A stretch of DNA of 9,295 nucleotides from DATDOY01 sp035293045 (lineage in GTDB: Bacteria; Actinomycetota; Acidimicrobiia; IMCC26256; JACPCJ01): assembly GCA_035293045.1 (NCBI GenBank), contig DATDOY010000190.1:1-9295 (forward strand), given 5' to 3'. Below are positions 1 through 5,767 of this stretch, in pieces (the stretch's first letter is position 1; the number at the start of each line of letters is the position of its first letter). The translations under genes and the position numbers were made by a program. The notes under the pieces are model-generated. The model did not search any database. It was not told the origin of the DNA and worked only from the letters and a program-made list of their open reading frames with translations.

Positions 1-1239
1 GTTCTCGATCTCGGCGGGATAGATGTTCACCCCACCTCGGATCACCATGTCGCTGGCGCGGTCCGTCAGGAAGAGGTAGCCGTCCTCGTCGAGGTACCCG
101 ATGTCGCCGACGGTGTAGAGGTCGCCGCTCCACGCGCCCCGCGTCTTCTCGGGGTCGTTGTGGTACTCGAACCGGCCCCCGGCTGGGGTGACGTAGATGA
201 CGCCCGGCTCGCCCGCCGGCTGCTCGGAGCCGTCCTCGCCGACGATGCGGATCTCCACCCCCGGCCAGGGCTTGCCGACGGTTCCGGGGCGTTCGAGCCA
301 CTCGCTCGGCGACACGCGCGTCGCCCCGCCCTCGCTCATGCCGTAGAGCTCCCAGATCTCCGCCGGCTCGAGCGCCTCGATGATGCGCCGCTTCACCGAC
401 TCGGGGCACGGCGCGCCCGCGTGGATCACCAACCGCAACGAGTCGAGGTCGTAACCCGAGCGGTCGGCCTCGGGGACCTCGAGCACGCGGATGAAGTGCG
501 CCGGCGCCATGAACGTCGTCGTGACCGCGTGGCGATCGACCGCCACCAACCAGATGCGCGGGTCGAACGAGGGGAGGATCGCCACGGTGGCCCCGGCGTA
601 GAGATGTGCGAAGGCCCATCCCCCCGGACCTGCGTGGTAACCGGGGCCGGTGAGCAGGTACACGTCGTCGGCCGTGATCCCCCACAGCCCGATCAGACCC
701 TGATTCATGAGATCGAGGCGCTCGGCGTCCACGTTGCCGTGGAGCACGCCCTTCGGACGGCCCGTCGTACCCGACGTGTAGAACATGTAGCCCGGCGCCG
801 GCCACCCGTCGCCGGGCCAAGGGTCGGCGGCCGCAAGGGCCGGCTCATAGGAGCATGCGGGGCTCCCGACGGTCAGCACCTCGAGATCCGGATTCGCCGC
901 GGCGGCCACGTCCACCGGCCCACCGAGCGACTCGTGGGCCACGAGGACACGGGCTCCGGAGTCAGCGACGATGTACGCGAGTTCCTCCCCCTTGAGATGC
1001 CAGTTGATCGGGAGGAAACGCGCTTGCAACGCGGCTGCGGCGCAGCCGGTCTCGAAGAACTCGAATCCGTTGGGCAGCATCGCCGCCACCGGCTGGCCGG
1101 GTCCGACCTCATGCGCGGCGAAGGTCGAAGCGAGGCGGCGTGACCGATCTCCGAGGGCTCCGAAGGTCCGGCTGTCCTTGCCCATGACGAGCGCCGGCTT
1201 GTCGGGAGCGTCGGAAACGTGGGACCAAACTCCGGGCAC
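1..1239 (-). CDS. Acyl-CoA synthetase (AMP-forming, FadD-like), C-terminus cut by window edge
   Basis: This ANL-superfamily ligase should activate a carboxylic acid with ATP and attach it to CoA in the cytoplasm. Reading the minus strand gives 413 uninterrupted codons. The AMP-binding P-loop YTSGTTGRPKG is at residues 154-164, the A5 motif YGMSEGG at 299-305, and the A7/A8 region YTVGDIGYLDEDGY at about 375-388, followed by the hinge segment DRASDMVIRGGVNIYP. The family usually has about 500-540 residues, so roughly the last 90, including the A10 catalytic lysine, lie beyond base 1. The start is GTG at 1239: the in-frame TAA at 1249-1251 excludes anything longer, and the N-terminus (PGVWSHVSDAPDKPALV) is normal for the family. 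A TAAGGT box six bases upstream suggests a leaderless transcript. The gene is divergent from the amidohydrolase-like gene. Ligase function is well supported; the acid substrate is unknown. Confidence 0.95.
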   Translation of the reverse strand, partial: MPGVWSHVSDAPDKPALVMGKDSRTFGALGDRSRRLASTFAAHEVGPGQPVAAMLPNGFEFFETGCAAAALQARFLPINWHLKGEELAYIVADSGARVLVAHESLGGPVDVAAAANPDLEVLTVGSPACSYEPALAAADPWPGDGWPAPGYMFYTSGTTGRPKGVLHGNVDAERLDLMNQGLIGLWGITADDVYLLTGPGYHAGPGGWAFAHLYAGATVAILPSFDPRIWLVAVDRHAVTTTFMAPAHFIRVLEVPEADRSGYDLDSLRLVIHAGAPCPESVKRRIIEALEPAEIWELYGMSEGGATRVSPSEWLERPGTVGKPWPGVEIRIVGEDGSEQPAGEPGVIYVTPAGGRFEYHNDPEKTRGAWSGDLYTVGDIGYLDEDGYLFLTDRASDMVIRGGVNIYPAEIEN

Positions 1240-1245
1240 GTCGGG

Positions 1246-1251
1246 ACCTTA
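1246..1251 (-). promoter_or_regulatory. Candidate -10 box of the acyl-CoA synthetase (leaderless)
   Basis: On the minus strand TAAGGT fits the actinobacterial -10 consensus TANNNT. Six bases separate it from the GTG at 1239, so transcription would begin at or next to the start codon. No purine-rich ribosome-binding site fits in that gap. No convincing -35 is seen. Inferred from pattern only. Confidence 0.45.
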
Positions 1252-1284
1252 CGTGACTCCGGACATTCCCACACATGCGTCCGG

Positions 1285-1290
1285 TACAGT
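1285..1290 (+). promoter_or_regulatory. Candidate -10 box of the amidohydrolase-like gene (leaderless)
   Basis: TACAGT fits TANNNT and ends seven bases before the ATG at 1298, which would place the transcription start on the A of the ATG. There is no Shine-Dalgarno sequence between them. A poor -35-like CGGACA lies at 1260-1265 with a long 19-bp spacer. This promoter and the opposing one share the 58-bp divergent gap 1240-1297, the only non-coding DNA between the two genes. Confidence 0.45.
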
Positions 1291-1297
1291 CCCGCGC

Positions 1298-2179
1298 ATG
1301 CCGGTGATCGACCTGTGGGCCAACGTCGTCTCGCCGGCCTTCGCCGAGCGGTGGACCCAGAGCGACGAGGCCCAGGGCGCCAAGCAACTTTTCGGCGACG
1401 GACTGTTCTCCGCCTCGCAGTCGCTCGACGATCTGCTGTCGGTGATGGACGGGGCGGGCGTCGACGGCGCCGTCATCACCCTCCCTTTCCGTCCCCCGGA
1501 GTCGTGCCACCGTGACGGCCTGTTCGCTGCGGAGGATCTCCTCGAGGCCGCCGACGCACACGCCGCCGCCCCCGTGAGTGGCCTCTACGTGGCGGCGTCG
1601 GTCAACGAGCCGAATCGACCCCCGCCCCGCCCGCGCAAGATGGTCGAGCGCGTCCGCTCGCTCGCCGCGCACCCGCGGTTCGTCCTCGTGCGCGTCGCGC
1701 CCTTCCTCGACCAGATCGCGCTCGACGACGCCCGGTACTACCCGCTCTACGCCGCGTGTGAGGAGCTCGAACTTGCGGTGGCGATCAACGTCGGCGTGCC
1801 CGGCCCCCGCGCCGACTCCGACTGCCAACACCCACGCCGACTCGAGCGGGTGCTGATCGATTTCCCGGATCTGACGGTCATCGGGGCGCACATGGGCCAC
1901 CCGTATGAGTCGCTGCTCGTCACCTTCATGCTCAAATGGGAGCACCTCTACCTCTCGAACTCCGCCTATCTCGCCGACTACATGGATGAGGGCCTCGTGC
2001 GGTTCATGAACTCGTCGCGGGGGCGCGGCCGCGTGCTCTTCGCCTCCGACCACCCGGTGATTCCGATGGGCCGAGCGCTCGAATCCGCCCGCAAGCTTCC
2101 ACTCGACGAGGCGTCCATGAACGAGTTTCTCGGCGACGCGACCGCGCGGGTCCTTCGCCTCCACGACCGGACGCGATGA
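1298..2179 (+). CDS. Amidohydrolase_2-like TIM-barrel protein with degenerate metal site
   Basis: The 293-residue protein resembles the amidohydrolase_2 (ACMSD-like) group of TIM-barrel hydrolases and decarboxylases: an N-terminal PVIDLWANVVSP strand, a VIGAHMGHPYE segment at about 195-205, an NLYL-like strand (HLYLSNSAYL), the RGRGRVLFASDHPV strand with Asp251, and a C-terminal FLGDATARVLRL helix typical of the family. Members usually begin with D-x-H-x-H. Here the positions are Asp5-Leu6-Trp7-Ala8-Asn9, and the usual mid-barrel histidine is Asn164 (AINVG). Only His198 and Asp251 of the normal metal set remain, so activity is uncertain. The ATG at 1298 is preferred over a longer reading because it gives the canonical family N-terminus and lies just after a TANNNT box. 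Its stop overlaps the next start by 4 bp (ATGA), so the two are probably co-translated. Confidence 0.85.
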   Translation: MPVIDLWANVVSPAFAERWTQSDEAQGAKQLFGDGLFSASQSLDDLLSVMDGAGVDGAVITLPFRPPESCHRDGLFAAEDLLEAADAHAAAPVSGLYVAASVNEPNRPPPRPRKMVERVRSLAAHPRFVLVRVAPFLDQIALDDARYYPLYAACEELELAVAINVGVPGPRADSDCQHPRRLERVLIDFPDLTVIGAHMGHPYESLLVTFMLKWEHLYLSNSAYLADYMDEGLVRFMNSSRGRGRVLFASDHPVIPMGRALESARKLPLDEASMNEFLGDATARVLRLHDRTR

Positions 2180-2685
2180 GAGAGCACCGGTACACCCTCG
2201 ACATCCCACACTCGTGCGAGCGAATGTGGGCGCTCTTCCAGGACTACGACCGGTGGACCGAGTACGCGCCCATGGTGATTGCCGTCGAGATCCTCAATCC
2301 GGGCGACGAGGGTGGCAACGGTCTCCTACGGAGGGTGATCTACAAGATGCCGCTCGGTCGCAAGGGATCCGCACTCGAACTCGTACGCGACGTCGAGCGG
2401 GCGAACAATGCGACGGGCGGCGGATACACATACACAATGATCAGCCGGGAGCCGGGCAACGATCAGACCGGCACGGTGCGCCTCGAGCCCACCGGACCCA
2501 ACTCGTGCCGTCTCCGTTTCGAGGAGCGGTACCACTTGACGAAGGCGCCGTGGAAATGGTTCGAGGGGACGATCTACAAGTTCATCAACAAGCAGAACGA
2601 AGCCTCGATGCACCGCGCCGTCGAATGGCTGAGCGAGCATCCGGAGTACCGGCCGGACTTGATCGAGGCGTCCGCCTCCTCGTAG
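2176..2685 (+). CDS. SRPBCC (START/Bet v1-like) family protein, polyketide cyclase/dehydrase type
   Basis: This 169-residue cytoplasmic protein has the SRPBCC signature. An N-terminal strand (HRYTLDIPHSCERMWALFQDYDRWTEYAPMV is its start, residues 4-34) leads into the small helices that close the hydrophobic cavity. Central antiparallel strands follow, with R-V-I-Y-K at about 53-57 and T-G-T-V-R-L-E at about 98-104. A long C-terminal helix (FINKQNEASMHRAVEWLSEH) packs in the cavity. Such proteins bind or transform hydrophobic small molecules; the ligand cannot be predicted. The ATG lies in an ATGA overlap with the preceding stop and has no Shine-Dalgarno of its own, so translation probably depends on coupling. 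The amidohydrolase-like neighbour suggests a shared pathway. Confidence 0.85.
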   Translation: MREHRYTLDIPHSCERMWALFQDYDRWTEYAPMVIAVEILNPGDEGGNGLLRRVIYKMPLGRKGSALELVRDVERANNATGGGYTYTMISREPGNDQTGTVRLEPTGPNSCRLRFEERYHLTKAPWKWFEGTIYKFINKQNEASMHRAVEWLSEHPEYRPDLIEASASS

Positions 2686-3257
2686 GGGTCTTCCTCGGCG
2701 CGGTTGGGTACGCCCTGACGCTGCGCGCCGACCTCGGTCTCGGGCCCTGGCACGTGTTGCAGCAGGGATTAGCCGAGCAACTCGAGGTCTCGATCGGAAC
2801 CGCATCGATCTTGGTCAACGTGGCACTCCTCGTCGCCGCGATCGCCCTCCGGGAGCGCCCCGGCGTCGGGACGGTCGCGGCCACGGTTCTCGGCGGCGTG
2901 TTCCTCGATGCCGTCCTCCCCGCGCTTGGCCACCCGCACGGAACCCCGGCCGAGGTGGCCGCGCTCGTCGCCGGACTGGTGGTCATGAGCTTCGGCGGCG
3001 CGCTCTACATGTCGGCCCTCCTCGGCTCGTCTCCTCTCGACGCGGTGATGACCGGCGTGTACCGCTGGACGCCGCTCTCGCTCCACACCGCGCGCCTCGG
3101 CCTCGAAATCGCAGGCCTCACCCTCGGGTGGTGGGCCGGCGGGACAGTCGGGATCGGATCCGCCGTCATCGGACTCGGTATCGGCCCCGCCCTCCACGCC
3201 TGGCTCCACCTCCTGCGTTCGGTGCCCGAAAAAGCGCCCACGGCAAACTTCGCTTGA
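2625..3257 (+). CDS. YczE/YitT-like integral membrane protein
   Basis: The 210-residue protein is strongly hydrophobic, with about five or six membrane segments: roughly residues 16-33, 57-75, 81-98, 108-130 and two more toward the C-terminus. The motif RADLGLGPW at 34-42, followed by VLQQGLAEQ, is characteristic of the YczE family (COG2364), whose members are usually about 200-215 residues. Its biochemical role is not established, though a transport or membrane-regulatory function is often assumed. The first membrane segment begins immediately at the end of the SRPBCC gene, and the only plausible in-frame ATG, GTG or TTG before it is the ATG at 2625. That gives a 61-bp overlap in another frame. 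No ribosome-binding site is seen there, so the exact start is less certain than the gene. It is probably co-transcribed with the two genes upstream. Confidence 0.82.
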   Translation: MAERASGVPAGLDRGVRLLVGVFLGAVGYALTLRADLGLGPWHVLQQGLAEQLEVSIGTASILVNVALLVAAIALRERPGVGTVAATVLGGVFLDAVLPALGHPHGTPAEVAALVAGLVVMSFGGALYMSALLGSSPLDAVMTGVYRWTPLSLHTARLGLEIAGLTLGWWAGGTVGIGSAVIGLGIGPALHAWLHLLRSVPEKAPTANFA

Positions 3258-3281
3258 TGATTCGCCGCGGCGTGGCACGAT
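3254..3281 (+). promoter_or_regulatory. Weak candidate promoter for the response regulator
   Basis: TTGATG at 3254-3259 (overlapping the preceding stop codon) and CACGAT at 3276-3281 are 16 bp apart and resemble -35 and -10 elements. CACGAT ends seven bases before the GTG at 3289. The -10 lacks the usual first T, so this match is weaker than the other candidates in the window. The intergenic stretch 3258-3288 holds nothing else recognisable. Confidence 0.3.
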
Positions 3282-3288
3282 ATTGAAC

Positions 3289-3693
3289 GTGCCCGAATCA
3301 GGTCCGGTGACCGCTCTGATCGTCGACGATGACATCGACATCCGGGCACTCGTGCGGGTCGTTCTCGAGGCCTCGGAGCTCGGGATCCACGTGGTTGCCG
3401 AGGCCGTTGACGGCGAGGAGGCCGTCGCCGTGTTTGAACGGCTCGTGCCCCCGCCAGTCCCCGCCATTGTGATCCTCGACAATCGGATGCCATACCTCAG
3501 CGGGATCGAAGCCGCCGAGGAGATGCGCCGCATCGTCCCCCTCCAACACATCGTCTTGTTCACCGCGTACCTCACGCCCGCACTCGCCGCGCGGGCCAAA
3601 AAGGCGGGGATCGACGCATGCCTGAGCAAGAGCGACGTTGAAGAGCTTCCCGCCCTTGTGATCAGCCCGACGCGTCCGGGATCACCGGCATGA
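3289..3693 (+). CDS. Stand-alone response regulator receiver (CheY-like)
   Basis: The 134-residue protein is a single REC domain with no output domain. Counting from GTG 3289, the acidic Mg-binding cluster is Asp13-Asp14-Asp15 (LIVDDD), the phosphoacceptor is Asp64 in VILDNRMPYLSG, the switch threonine is Thr92 in VLFTAYLTP, and the invariant lysine is Lys114 in CLSKSD. All key residues are present, so phosphotransfer competence is expected. No histidine kinase is encoded in the window. The next gene, an adenylate cyclase fusion, starts 15 bp downstream on the same strand and is the obvious candidate partner. Other possible starts are TTG 3283 and GTG 3307; GTG 3289 leaves a short leader before the first strand and fits the weak upstream box. 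Confidence 0.88.
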   Translation: MPESGPVTALIVDDDIDIRALVRVVLEASELGIHVVAEAVDGEEAVAVFERLVPPPVPAIVILDNRMPYLSGIEAAEEMRRIVPLQHIVLFTAYLTPALAARAKKAGIDACLSKSDVEELPALVISPTRPGSPA

Positions 3694-3708
3694 CACCGTG
3701 ATGCCTGC

Positions 3709-5067
3709 GTGAGCGATCTCCCGCAGACCCGCTACGCCGAGACGCAGGACGGCGTGAACATCGCCTATGCGACCCTCGGCGAGGGTGACACGGACTTCCT
3801 GGTCATTCCGGATTGGATCTTCCAGATCGAGCAGGTCTTTGGGGCGCCCGAGTCCGAACGGCTCATGCGGCGGGTCGCCAGGCTCGGTCGGCTCATCGTG
3901 TTCGACAAGCGCGGCATGGGACTGTCTGACCCGGCTCCCCTCGCCGACATGGCCAGCCTCGAGCTGTGGGCCGAAGACATCAAGGCGGTGCTCGACGATC
4001 TCGGCGCCGTCGAAATCACCGTCCTCGGCCACGGCCAAGGAGGGCAGATGGCGGTGTACTTCGCCGCCACGGCACCCGAGCGAACCCGCGCCCTCGCACT
4101 CGTCAACGCCTACGCCTTTCTCGGCCGGGACGTCGCCTACCCGTGGGGAGTTCCGCTCGACGTTCAACACCGAATCGTGGAGCTGGCCGGAGAACACTGG
4201 GGGACGGGATTTCCAGCCGACAGCATGGCCCCGAGCCGCGCCGGCGATGGGGCGCTGCGGGACTGGTTGGCGCGGATGGAACGTTACGCCGCCAGTCCCC
4301 GGATCGGCCGCGCGCTCCAGGAACTGTCGTTTCGTATCGACGTCCGCCACCTCGTGGGCGCCATCACGGTGCCGACCCTGGTGATGCACACGCGCGACAA
4401 CGCATCCGTGCGCGTCGGCCATGGACGATGGCTGGCCGAGCACATCTCCGGTGCCCGCTACGTCGAGGTCGACGGACCCGACCACTGGTTCTGGGTCAAT
4501 GAAGGCGCGTTCAACGCGGTGACCGACACCCTCGACGAGTTCCTGACCGGCGAGATCCACCGCGCCGAAGAGGACCGGATCCTCGCCACCGTGCTCTTCA
4601 CTGACGTGGTCGGTTCAACCCAGCGTGCGGCGGAGGTGGGCGACACCCACTGGAAAGAGACTCTCGACCGGCTCGACGACATCGTGCGGCGCCAGCTCGA
4701 ACGATACCGGGGCGATCTCGTCAAGCAGACCGGCGACGGCCACCTCGCCACCTTCGACGGCCCGGGCCGGGCGATCGCCTGCGCGCAAGCGATCCGCGAA
4801 GCGGTTCGAGCCTTGAACATCGAACTTCGGACCGGCCTCCACACGGGCGAGGTCGAGGTGCGGGGCCCACCCGGACACCGGGACGTCACCGGCATCGCCG
4901 TCAACATCGCGGCGCGGGTCATGGCCGAGGCCGAGCCGGGGCAGGTACTCGTGAGCAGCGCCGTCCCTCCCCTCGTCGCCGGCTCGGGCCGGGAGTTCGT
5001 CGACCGGGGAACCCGCGAGCTGAAGGGCGTCCCCGGTGAGTGGCAGCTGTTCGAAGTTACATCATGA
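3709..5067 (+). CDS. Alpha/beta-hydrolase-like domain fused to class III adenylate cyclase (Rv1900c-type architecture)
   Basis: The 452-residue protein joins an alpha/beta-hydrolase fold (about 10-282) to a class III nucleotidyl cyclase domain (about 290-450), the architecture known from mycobacterial Rv1900c. The cyclase half appears complete: metal ligands Asp299 (FTDVVGST) and Asp343 (KQTGDGH), adenine-selecting Lys339 with Asp392 (RDVTG), and transition-state Asn399 and Arg403 (VNIAAR). It should make cAMP from ATP as a dimer. The hydrolase half keeps its acid (Asp230, HTRDNAS) and histidine (His259, GPDHWFW), but the nucleophile motif reads GHGQGG: residue 109 is Gly (GGC) instead of Ser. 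This domain is therefore probably a ligand sensor, not an esterase. No signal peptide or membrane segment is seen. The GTG start gives a normal N-terminus (SDLPQTRYAETQDGVNIAY). The gene follows the response regulator by 15 bp. Confidence 0.92.
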   Translation: MSDLPQTRYAETQDGVNIAYATLGEGDTDFLVIPDWIFQIEQVFGAPESERLMRRVARLGRLIVFDKRGMGLSDPAPLADMASLELWAEDIKAVLDDLGAVEITVLGHGQGGQMAVYFAATAPERTRALALVNAYAFLGRDVAYPWGVPLDVQHRIVELAGEHWGTGFPADSMAPSRAGDGALRDWLARMERYAASPRIGRALQELSFRIDVRHLVGAITVPTLVMHTRDNASVRVGHGRWLAEHISGARYVEVDGPDHWFWVNEGAFNAVTDTLDEFLTGEIHRAEEDRILATVLFTDVVGSTQRAAEVGDTHWKETLDRLDDIVRRQLERYRGDLVKQTGDGHLATFDGPGRAIACAQAIREAVRALNIELRTGLHTGEVEVRGPPGHRDVTGIAVNIAARVMAEAEPGQVLVSSAVPPLVAGSGREFVDRGTRELKGVPGEWQLFEVTS

Positions 5068-5089
5068 TGTAGAGATCTGTTATCATGAT
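5058..5089 (+). promoter_or_regulatory. Tandem palindromic operator of the vapBC module
   Basis: A perfect 14-bp palindrome, TACATCATGATGTA, lies at 5058-5071, and its core ATCATGAT recurs as an 8-bp palindrome at 5082-5089. The two centres are 21 bp apart, two helical turns on one DNA face. A third palindrome, AGATCT (5073-5078), is centred midway. This is the layout expected for cooperative binding by ribbon-helix-helix antitoxin dimers. The second box covers the putative -10, so binding would repress. The first box overlaps the stop codon of the cyclase gene (5065-5067). Confidence 0.75.
5081..5086 (+). promoter_or_regulatory. -10 box of vapBC (leaderless)
   Basis: TATCAT is the best -10 match in the window. 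It ends six bases before the ATG at 5093, so the transcript should be leaderless or nearly so. A loose -35 candidate is TTACAT at 5057-5062 (18-bp spacer). The box sits in an AT-rich island within otherwise GC-rich DNA and is embedded in the second operator palindrome. Confidence 0.65.
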
Positions 5090-5092
5090 GGT

Positions 5093-5365
5093 ATGATCCG
5101 GACGCAGATCTCCCTGACCGAAGAGCAGATGCGGCTGTTGCGTCGCGAGTCGAAGCGGACCGGCAAGTCCATGGCGCAGCTCACCCGGGAAGCGATCGAC
5201 CGCTCCTATCCCGACACCGAGCGAACCGAGATCATCCGACGTGCCCTCGCGATCGCCGGGAGACACCGATCCGATGTCGATGACCTGTCCGAGAACCACG
5301 ACGAATACTTCGTGCAGGCGATCGAGGAGCGGATCGGCCGCCGCCCTCGACCCGACTTCGATTGA
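5093..5365 (+). CDS. vapB: VapB-type ribbon-helix-helix antitoxin
   Basis: The 90-residue protein starts with a typical ribbon-helix-helix DNA-binding fold: beta strand RTQISL (3-8), then helix TEEQMRLLRRESKRTG, turn, and helix SMAQLTREAIDRSY (to about 39). The remainder is a polar, acidic tail (DVDDLSENHDEYFVQAIEERIG) suited to occupying the toxin's active site. It should neutralise the downstream PIN toxin and repress its own promoter. ATG 5093 is chosen over a longer in-frame reading because it begins exactly at the RHH strand and follows the TATCAT box. The gene ends in a TTGA overlap with the toxin start, the classic translational coupling of such pairs. Confidence 0.9.
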   Translation: MIRTQISLTEEQMRLLRRESKRTGKSMAQLTREAIDRSYPDTERTEIIRRALAIAGRHRSDVDDLSENHDEYFVQAIEERIGRRPRPDFD

Positions 5366-5757
5366 AGGTTCTCATCGACACCTCGGCGCTCATGGCCTAC
5401 ATCGACGTCCGCGACCGCTTCCATCGCGATGCCGTCCTCACATTCGAGCGTCTCGCTGGTAACGGGTCGCTCGTGGTCCATAGTTACGCCGTCAGCGAAA
5501 CCATCTCGCTCGTCCAGCGACGGATCGGGATGGAGGCGCTTCGCGACTACGCGATGTTCCTGGAGCCCGCCCTCGAGGTCGCATGGGTAGATGATCGTCT
5601 CCACCGTCGGGCGCTGGCTTCGCTCCTCGCCGCTGATCGCCGAGGGATCTCGTTCGTTGATCACGTGAGCTTTGAGGTCATGCGGGATCTCGACATCGAC
5701 ACGGCGTTCACGTTCGATGGGGACTTCGCTGCCCAGGGATTCACCGTCGTCCCGTAG
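5362..5757 (+). CDS. vapC: VapC-type PIN-domain ribonuclease toxin
   Basis: The 131-residue protein is a single PIN domain, normal size for VapC, and should be a Mg-dependent RNase that blocks translation when free of antitoxin. The acidic metal-binding residues are in place: Asp6 in VLIDTSALMAYID, Glu46 in YAVSETISLV, Asp100 in SFVDHVSFEVM and Asp119 in FTFDGDF. The start is TTG at 5362, overlapping the antitoxin stop by 4 bp; starting there restores the canonical first strand (KVLIDTSA). The weak start codon may keep toxin below antitoxin levels. The RNA target is not predictable. Codons 81-87 coincide with a 20-bp sequence that recurs at 8371-8390. Confidence 0.92.
   Translation: MKVLIDTSALMAYIDVRDRFHRDAVLTFERLAGNGSLVVHSYAVSETISLVQRRIGMEALRDYAMFLEPALEVAWVDDRLHRRALASLLAADRRGISFVDHVSFEVMRDLDIDTAFTFDGDFAAQGFTVVP
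5602..5621 (+). repeat. 20-bp exact direct repeat, copy 1 (inside vapC)
   Basis: The 20 bases here are identical to 8371-8390. In vapC they encode His-Arg-Arg-Ala-Leu-Ala and part of the next serine codon. Flanking bases differ immediately on both sides. Confidence 0.6.
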
Positions 5758-5760
5758 ATT
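5755..5760 (+). promoter_or_regulatory. Candidate -10 box of the alcohol dehydrogenase operon
   Basis: TAGATT fits TANNNT, includes the vapC stop codon TAG, and ends seven bases before the GTG at 5768. The spacing is the same as at the other leaderless starts here. No clear -35 is seen, and read-through from vapBC (10-bp gap) remains possible. Confidence 0.4.
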
Positions 5761-5767
5761 CACTCTC

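Noticed and set aside
160..1143. Plus-strand open frame of 327 codons across the CoA ligase gene
   Set aside because: The minus-strand frame carries every AMP-binding motif; the plus-strand reading is Arg- and His-rich with no domain.
971..1297. N-terminal extension of the amidohydrolase-like gene upstream of ATG 1298
   Set aside because: The extra 109 codons run antisense through the CoA ligase start and look random; the family N-terminus begins exactly at 1298.
1109..2209. Minus-strand open frame of 366 codons across the amidohydrolase-like gene
   Set aside because: It also crosses the divergent promoter gap and the N-terminal part of the CoA ligase in the wrong frame. It has a shadow-type Arg/Gly/Val/Glu composition and no family motif.
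3682..4560. Minus-strand open frame of 292 codons across the cyclase fusion gene
   Set aside because: The plus strand carries full hydrolase-fold and cyclase motifs; this is its shadow.
5058..5757. Mobile element carrying the vapBC module
   Set aside because: There is no transposase, integrase, target-site duplication or terminal inverted repeat, and codon use in vapC resembles its neighbours; only the promoter is AT-rich.
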